A stretch of 64,000 nt of DNA, taken from NCBI RefSeq assembly GCF_016793225.1, contig NZ_JAEUMN010000050.1:62001-126000 (forward strand), given 5' to 3'. Below the pieces are notes generated by a model. The model did not search any database. It was given only the letters and a program-made list of their open reading frames with translations, and was not told the DNA's origin. The stretch's first letter is position 1. Every line of letters begins with the position of its first letter. Positions 60,667-64,000 of this stretch are shown here, one piece after another. This stretch comes from Phenylobacterium sp. GTDB taxonomy: Bacteria > Pseudomonadota > Alphaproteobacteria > Caulobacterales > Caulobacteraceae. Position numbers and translations under genes: made by a program.

Positions 60667-63654
60667 TTGCCTGACGCCAAGCCCGCCAAGACCCGACCGC
60701 TGCGCCTCGTCCTGGCGGTGGCGGGCGTCGTGCTGGTGGTGGTGGCGGCGCTAGCGTGGCTGAACCGCAGGACCCTGGCGCGGGACGCCCTCACCGACTG
60801 GCTGCGGTCGAAGGGCGTGGCGGCCGACGCCGAGGTCGAGGCCATCGGCCCGACCACGTTCACCGCGCGCCTGGCGCTGGGCGATCCCCGCAGCCCCGAC
60901 TTCGCCGCGGAGCGGGTCGAGGTGCGCTACCGGCCCCGCCTCACGGGCGTCGAGGTCGTTTCGGTCGCCATGCGCAAGCCGGTGCTGCGCGCGCGGCTCA
61001 AGGATGGACGGCTCAGCGTCGGCAGCCTGGACCGGCTGGTGCAGGAGGTCCTGCGCCGCCCGCCCCGCCCGAACGCCGCCCAGCCGAGGATTTCGATCGA
61101 CGACGGCCTGGTGGTGCTGGCCACGGACTACGGCCAGCTGCGGCTCGCCGCCGACGCCCTGGTCGAGGACGGCCGGCTCCGCAGCCTCGCCGCCACGGCG
61201 GCTCCCGCGCGGCTGGCCGGCGGCGGCTTTGCGCTGGAGACCGGGGCCGGCGTGTTGCGGGCCTCCACGACGGCCAGCCGGACGGACGCCAGCCTCAGCC
61301 TGCCGATCGCGCGCGCGGCCTTCGCCGACCGGACGCTCACCGGCGGCCGCCTGACCGTGTCGATCCGTGGGCCCTATCCCGACCTCGTCAAGCGATCGGG
61401 CGAAGGCGCGGTGACCCTGCGGGCCAACCTCACGGCCGACCGTCTCGCCGGCGGGGGCCAGACGGTGCGGGCCCCCGTCCTGACCGCGGCCTTCGACGGC
61501 CGCAGCCGGGGCTGGATCGACACCCTGGCCCTGGAGGGCCGCGGCGTGGTCGAGCTCGCCGCCGCGGGGGCGGAGGCCGGGACGGCGCGCGCCGGGGCCG
61601 TACGGGCGCGGCTGGTCAGCGACGACCTGCGCTGGCTGCGGCGCGGCGGCGACCGGGTCACCGGTACAGGCCGCCTGGCCGCCCGCGCGGCCGACGTGCG
61701 CGCTGCGGAGCTGTCGCTTCCACGGCTCGCCCTCGACGGCGCGCTCTCGTTCGACGCGGCCTCGGCCGGCCTGCAGGCGTCGATGCGCGCGGGACTGGAG
61801 GGCCGCGGACGCTGGGACGGGCTGGGTCCGATCGCCGCCGGCGACACCGCCCAGGTGGCGGCGCTCAAGCGCGCCGCACGCGGCTTCACGCTCTCGACCT
61901 CGGGCCTGCGCGCCGAACTGGACGCCCGGTCTGGCGGGGGCGCGTCGGCCCCCCCGCTGCGTCTCGCGCTCGCCACCCCGCTGCGGATCCGGCCCGACGG
62001 CGGCGGCGAGGTCCAGGTCACGGCCCCGGACGGAGGCGTGATCCGCATCGCCAGCCGCGGCGGCGGACTGCCCCAGGCCGAGGCGACCGTCTCGAACCTC
62101 CGCAACGGCGGCGCCGACGTGGCGCTCCAGGCGCGCGAGATCGCCTTCGCCTCGCTGGTCGGCGGAACGCTGCAGGCGGCCGGCCGCGTCCAGACCGGCG
62201 CGGCGATCACCTTCACGGCCGCCCGGTGCGTGGCGTTCGGCGGCCGGCGGCTGGAACTCGGCGCCAACGACGTCGAATCCGTGTCGGGCCGCCTCTGCCC
62301 GGCGGGCGGGCCGATGCTGACGATGCGGGACGGTCGCTGGTCGCTGGCGGGCCGCGCGGAAGCGGTGAGCGCCGCCGTCCCCTTCCTGCAGGCCCGCGTG
62401 AGCCGCGGCGTCGCGCGGGTGCGCGTCGACGGGCGGGGCGGGGCGATGGGCGTGCGGGCGCAGGTCGTCTCGGCGGCCCTCGCCGACACCGCGCCCGAGA
62501 CGCGGTTCAACCCCGTCACCTTCAGCGGCCCGGTGTCGCTGGCCGACTTCATCTGGACGGCCGACCTCGACGTCCGGCGCCCGGACGGCGGCGCGATCGC
62601 GATCGCGCGCGTCACCCACGACAGCCGCCTCGCCCTGGGCGTGGCGGTGGTCGAGACGCCGCTCCTGCAGTTCGCCGAGGGCGGGCTCCAGCCGGTCGAC
62701 CTGTCCCCGCTCGCGGCCGCCGTCGGATCTCCCGCCACCGGTTCGGCCCGGTTCCAGGGTCGCTTCGACTGGGCGCCCGAGGGCGCGACGAGCACGGGGG
62801 CCCTGTCCGTGCCCCGCCTCGACTTCACCAGTCCGGCCGGGCCGGTGAAGGGCCTGATGGGCGAGCTGGCGTTCGAGAGCCTTGCCCCGCTCCGCGCCGC
62901 GCCGGGGCAGGAGCTCAGCATCGAGGCGATCGAGGCCATCGTGCCCGTCACCGCCCTGCGCGCGAAGTTCGCGCTGCGGGACGACCTCATCACCATCGCC
63001 GGCGGCGAGGCGCTGGTGGGCGGCGGCCGCGTGCGCGTCGAGACCCTGGAGATCCCGCTCACGCCCGGCGCGCCGACCCGCGGCGTGCTGTTCTTCGACG
63101 GCGTGCAGCTGCACGACCTCGTCGAGGCCTCGCCCTTCGGCGACAAGGTCGAGCTGGACGCCAAGGTCAGCGGCCGCGTGCCGTTCGAGCGCTCGGGCAA
63201 CCGCGTGCGCATCACCGGCGGCGAGCTGCGCGCGGTCCAGCCGGGCCGCATCTCCATCGACCGGACCGCGCTCACCGGCGTGCAGGCCGACACCGCGGTG
63301 GCCGCGCCGGCCGCCGCGCCGGTGGTCGACCCCAACGCCACCTTCACCGACTTCGCCTACCAGGCCATGGAGAACCTGGCGTTCGAGACCCTCGAAGCCA
63401 CGATCGCCAGCCGCGAGGACGGCCGCCTGGGCGTCCTCTTCCACATCGTGGGCCGCCACGATCCGCCCACGAAGCAGGCCATCCGGCTCACCCTGATGGA
63501 CCTGATCCAGAGGCGGTTCCTGGGCCGCAAGCTGCCGCTGCCCTCCGGCACCAAGGTGAACCTGACGCTGGACACGACGCTCAACCTCGACGACCTGCTG
63601 GACGACTGGGCGGAGTATCAGAAGGCGCGCCAGCCGCAGGGCGGCGACCGATGA
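60667..63654 (+). CDS. ydbH: YdbH family intermembrane phospholipid transport protein
   Basis: A 995-aa protein with an N-terminal signal-anchor (LRLVLAVAGVVLVVVAALAW) and a very long periplasmic part rich in beta-strands (AsmA/TamB-like). Conserved YdbH-type C-terminal segments are FDGVQLHDLVEASPFGDKVE, AYQAMENLAFETLEATI and RRFLGRKLPLPSGTKVNLTL. In E. coli YdbH works with YnbE as a bridge moving phospholipids to the outer membrane. The start appears to be TTG at 60667. Its TGA overlaps an ATG in frame with ynbE. Confidence 0.85.
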   Translation: MPDAKPAKTRPLRLVLAVAGVVLVVVAALAWLNRRTLARDALTDWLRSKGVAADAEVEAIGPTTFTARLALGDPRSPDFAAERVEVRYRPRLTGVEVVSVAMRKPVLRARLKDGRLSVGSLDRLVQEVLRRPPRPNAAQPRISIDDGLVVLATDYGQLRLAADALVEDGRLRSLAATAAPARLAGGGFALETGAGVLRASTTASRTDASLSLPIARAAFADRTLTGGRLTVSIRGPYPDLVKRSGEGAVTLRANLTADRLAGGGQTVRAPVLTAAFDGRSRGWIDTLALEGRGVVELAAAGAEAGTARAGAVRARLVSDDLRWLRRGGDRVTGTGRLAARAADVRAAELSLPRLALDGALSFDAASAGLQASMRAGLEGRGRWDGLGPIAAGDTAQVAALKRAARGFTLSTSGLRAELDARSGGGASAPPLRLALATPLRIRPDGGGEVQVTAPDGGVIRIASRGGGLPQAEATVSNLRNGGADVALQAREIAFASLVGGTLQAAGRVQTGAAITFTAARCVAFGGRRLELGANDVESVSGRLCPAGGPMLTMRDGRWSLAGRAEAVSAAVPFLQARVSRGVARVRVDGRGGAMGVRAQVVSAALADTAPETRFNPVTFSGPVSLADFIWTADLDVRRPDGGAIAIARVTHDSRLALGVAVVETPLLQFAEGGLQPVDLSPLAAAVGSPATGSARFQGRFDWAPEGATSTGALSVPRLDFTSPAGPVKGLMGELAFESLAPLRAAPGQELSIEAIEAIVPVTALRAKFALRDDLITIAGGEALVGGGRVRVETLEIPLTPGAPTRGVLFFDGVQLHDLVEASPFGDKVELDAKVSGRVPFERSGNRVRITGGELRAVQPGRISIDRTALTGVQADTAVAAPAAAPVVDPNATFTDFAYQAMENLAFETLEATIASREDGRLGVLFHIVGRHDPPTKQAIRLTLMDLIQRRFLGRKLPLPSGTKVNLTLDTTLNLDDLLDDWAEYQKARQPQGGDR

Positions 63655-63713
63655 CGGTTCAGCTTGGGTTCACCCACGACGCGTCAACAAGGAGACATGA
63701 TGAGGACCGTTCC

Positions 63714-63884
63714 ATGAGGCTCGTTCTGGCCGCGCTCGCCATCGCGAGCCTCGCCGCGTGCGCCCCGACCGTGAGGGTCGAGGTCGCGCCGATCACCATC
63801 TACGCCAAGCTGGACGCGAACGTCCGGCTGCAGCTGGACGAGGACGTCAAGGCCCTCATCCAGAAGAACCCCAACCTCTTCTGA
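63714..63884 (+). CDS. ynbE: YnbE-like outer membrane lipoprotein
   Basis: A 56-aa lipoprotein: MRLVLAALAIASLAACAPTV with lipobox LAAC, then VAPITIYAKLDANVRLQLDE and a C-terminal IQKNPNLF, all typical of YnbE. It should be the outer-membrane partner of YdbH. The ATG at 63714 puts the signal peptide at the start. An in-frame ATG at 63651, overlapping the ydbH stop, would add 21 polar residues. A strong AAGGAG at 63689-63694 points instead to an ATGATG at 63697 that opens a six-residue frame ending exactly on the ynbE start. Confidence 0.88.
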   Translation: MRLVLAALAIASLAACAPTVRVEVAPITIYAKLDANVRLQLDEDVKALIQKNPNLF

Positions 63885-63901
63885 GGGAGAGGATCAGAGA
63901 C

Positions 63902-64000
63902 ATGAGACACGACCTTTCCATCGCCGCCGCCATCCTGGCCGCCCTGGCCGTGGCGCCCGCCGCCGCCGTCGCGATCGACGCCAAGACGGCCGTCGACTCG
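63902..64000 (+). CDS. ydbL: YdbL-like protein (3' end outside window)
   Basis: Only the first 33 codons are visible: MRHDLSIAAAILAALAVAPA, AAVAIDAKTAVDS. They form a Sec signal peptide and the beginning of a mature protein, in the position of ydbL (DUF1318) in the ydbH-ynbE-ydbL operon. GAGAGGATCAGAGA precedes the ATG. The assignment is by operon context. Confidence 0.7.
   Translation, partial: MRHDLSIAAAILAALAVAPAAAVAIDAKTAVDS

Overview
The window is GC-rich chromosomal DNA with tightly packed genes and many ATGA/GTGA start-stop overlaps. It carries FixLJ-FixK with ccoNOQP, a full CtrA-type box (TTAA-N7-TTAA), a Fur-like palindrome and dispersed intergenic repeats. Together these suggest an alphaproteobacterium of the Caulobacterales, possibly near Phenylobacterium or Caulobacter. 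The assignment is an inference from gene content. I see no phage, insertion sequence, rRNA, functional tRNA or CRISPR array.

Layout. 1-5.3 kb: the end of a hemolysin-III-type membrane protein, a Fur-box gene, a GNAT enzyme, a PLP aminotransferase, AraC, VOC and methyltransferase genes, and a 57-aa protein behind a CtrA box. 5.3-15.9 kb: molybdenum cofactor genes (mocA-like, moaA-moaD-moaE, moaB-moaC-moeA, xdhC-like) interrupted by a TauD-like oxygenase, a class II photolyase and glmS. 15.9-32.0 kb: mixed metabolism. It includes an aldo/keto reductase homologue without its catalytic residues, an M24 peptidase, an aminotransferase/sulfotransferase pair, a btuB-type receptor under a cobalamin riboswitch, an M28 peptidase, an exported hydrolase and a cyclase, a lysoplasmalogenase, a nitroreductase, mtgA, a LysE exporter and a beta-CASP nuclease-like protein.

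32.0-49.0 kb is a microaerobic respiration island. Heme sensor FixL and regulator FixJ are expected to switch on fixK. FixK-type boxes (TTGAY-N4-RTCAA-like) lie before fixK/host-attachment, a lone receiver gene, hemN, ccoN/small membrane protein, and ompW. The island encodes the cbb3 oxidase (ccoNOQP), its assembly set (ccoG-ccoH-ccoI-ccoS), anaerobic heme synthesis (hemN), two tandem universal stress proteins around a lipoprotein cytochrome c, and a permease. 49.0-55.2 kb holds an orphan HATPase, an SDR, a membrane protein, two neighbouring genes encoding Cro/C1-type HTH fused to a BLUF blue-light domain, and a cheB-cheR pair. 55.2-64.0 kb holds a PQQ dehydrogenase with a fused cytochrome, a two-domain beta-oxidation enzyme, an SDR and the ydbH-ynbE-ydbL cell-envelope operon, which is cut by the window end.

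The most promising item is the HTH-BLUF pair. One member keeps the Tyr, Asn, Gln, Trp and Met signature of a working BLUF photosensor. The other has lost the Gln and Asn. The upstream region of the intact one is unusually rich in palindromes and faces cheB-cheR. This looks like a light-responsive transcription module. I do not know of a characterised HTH(XRE)-BLUF regulator, but I could not search.
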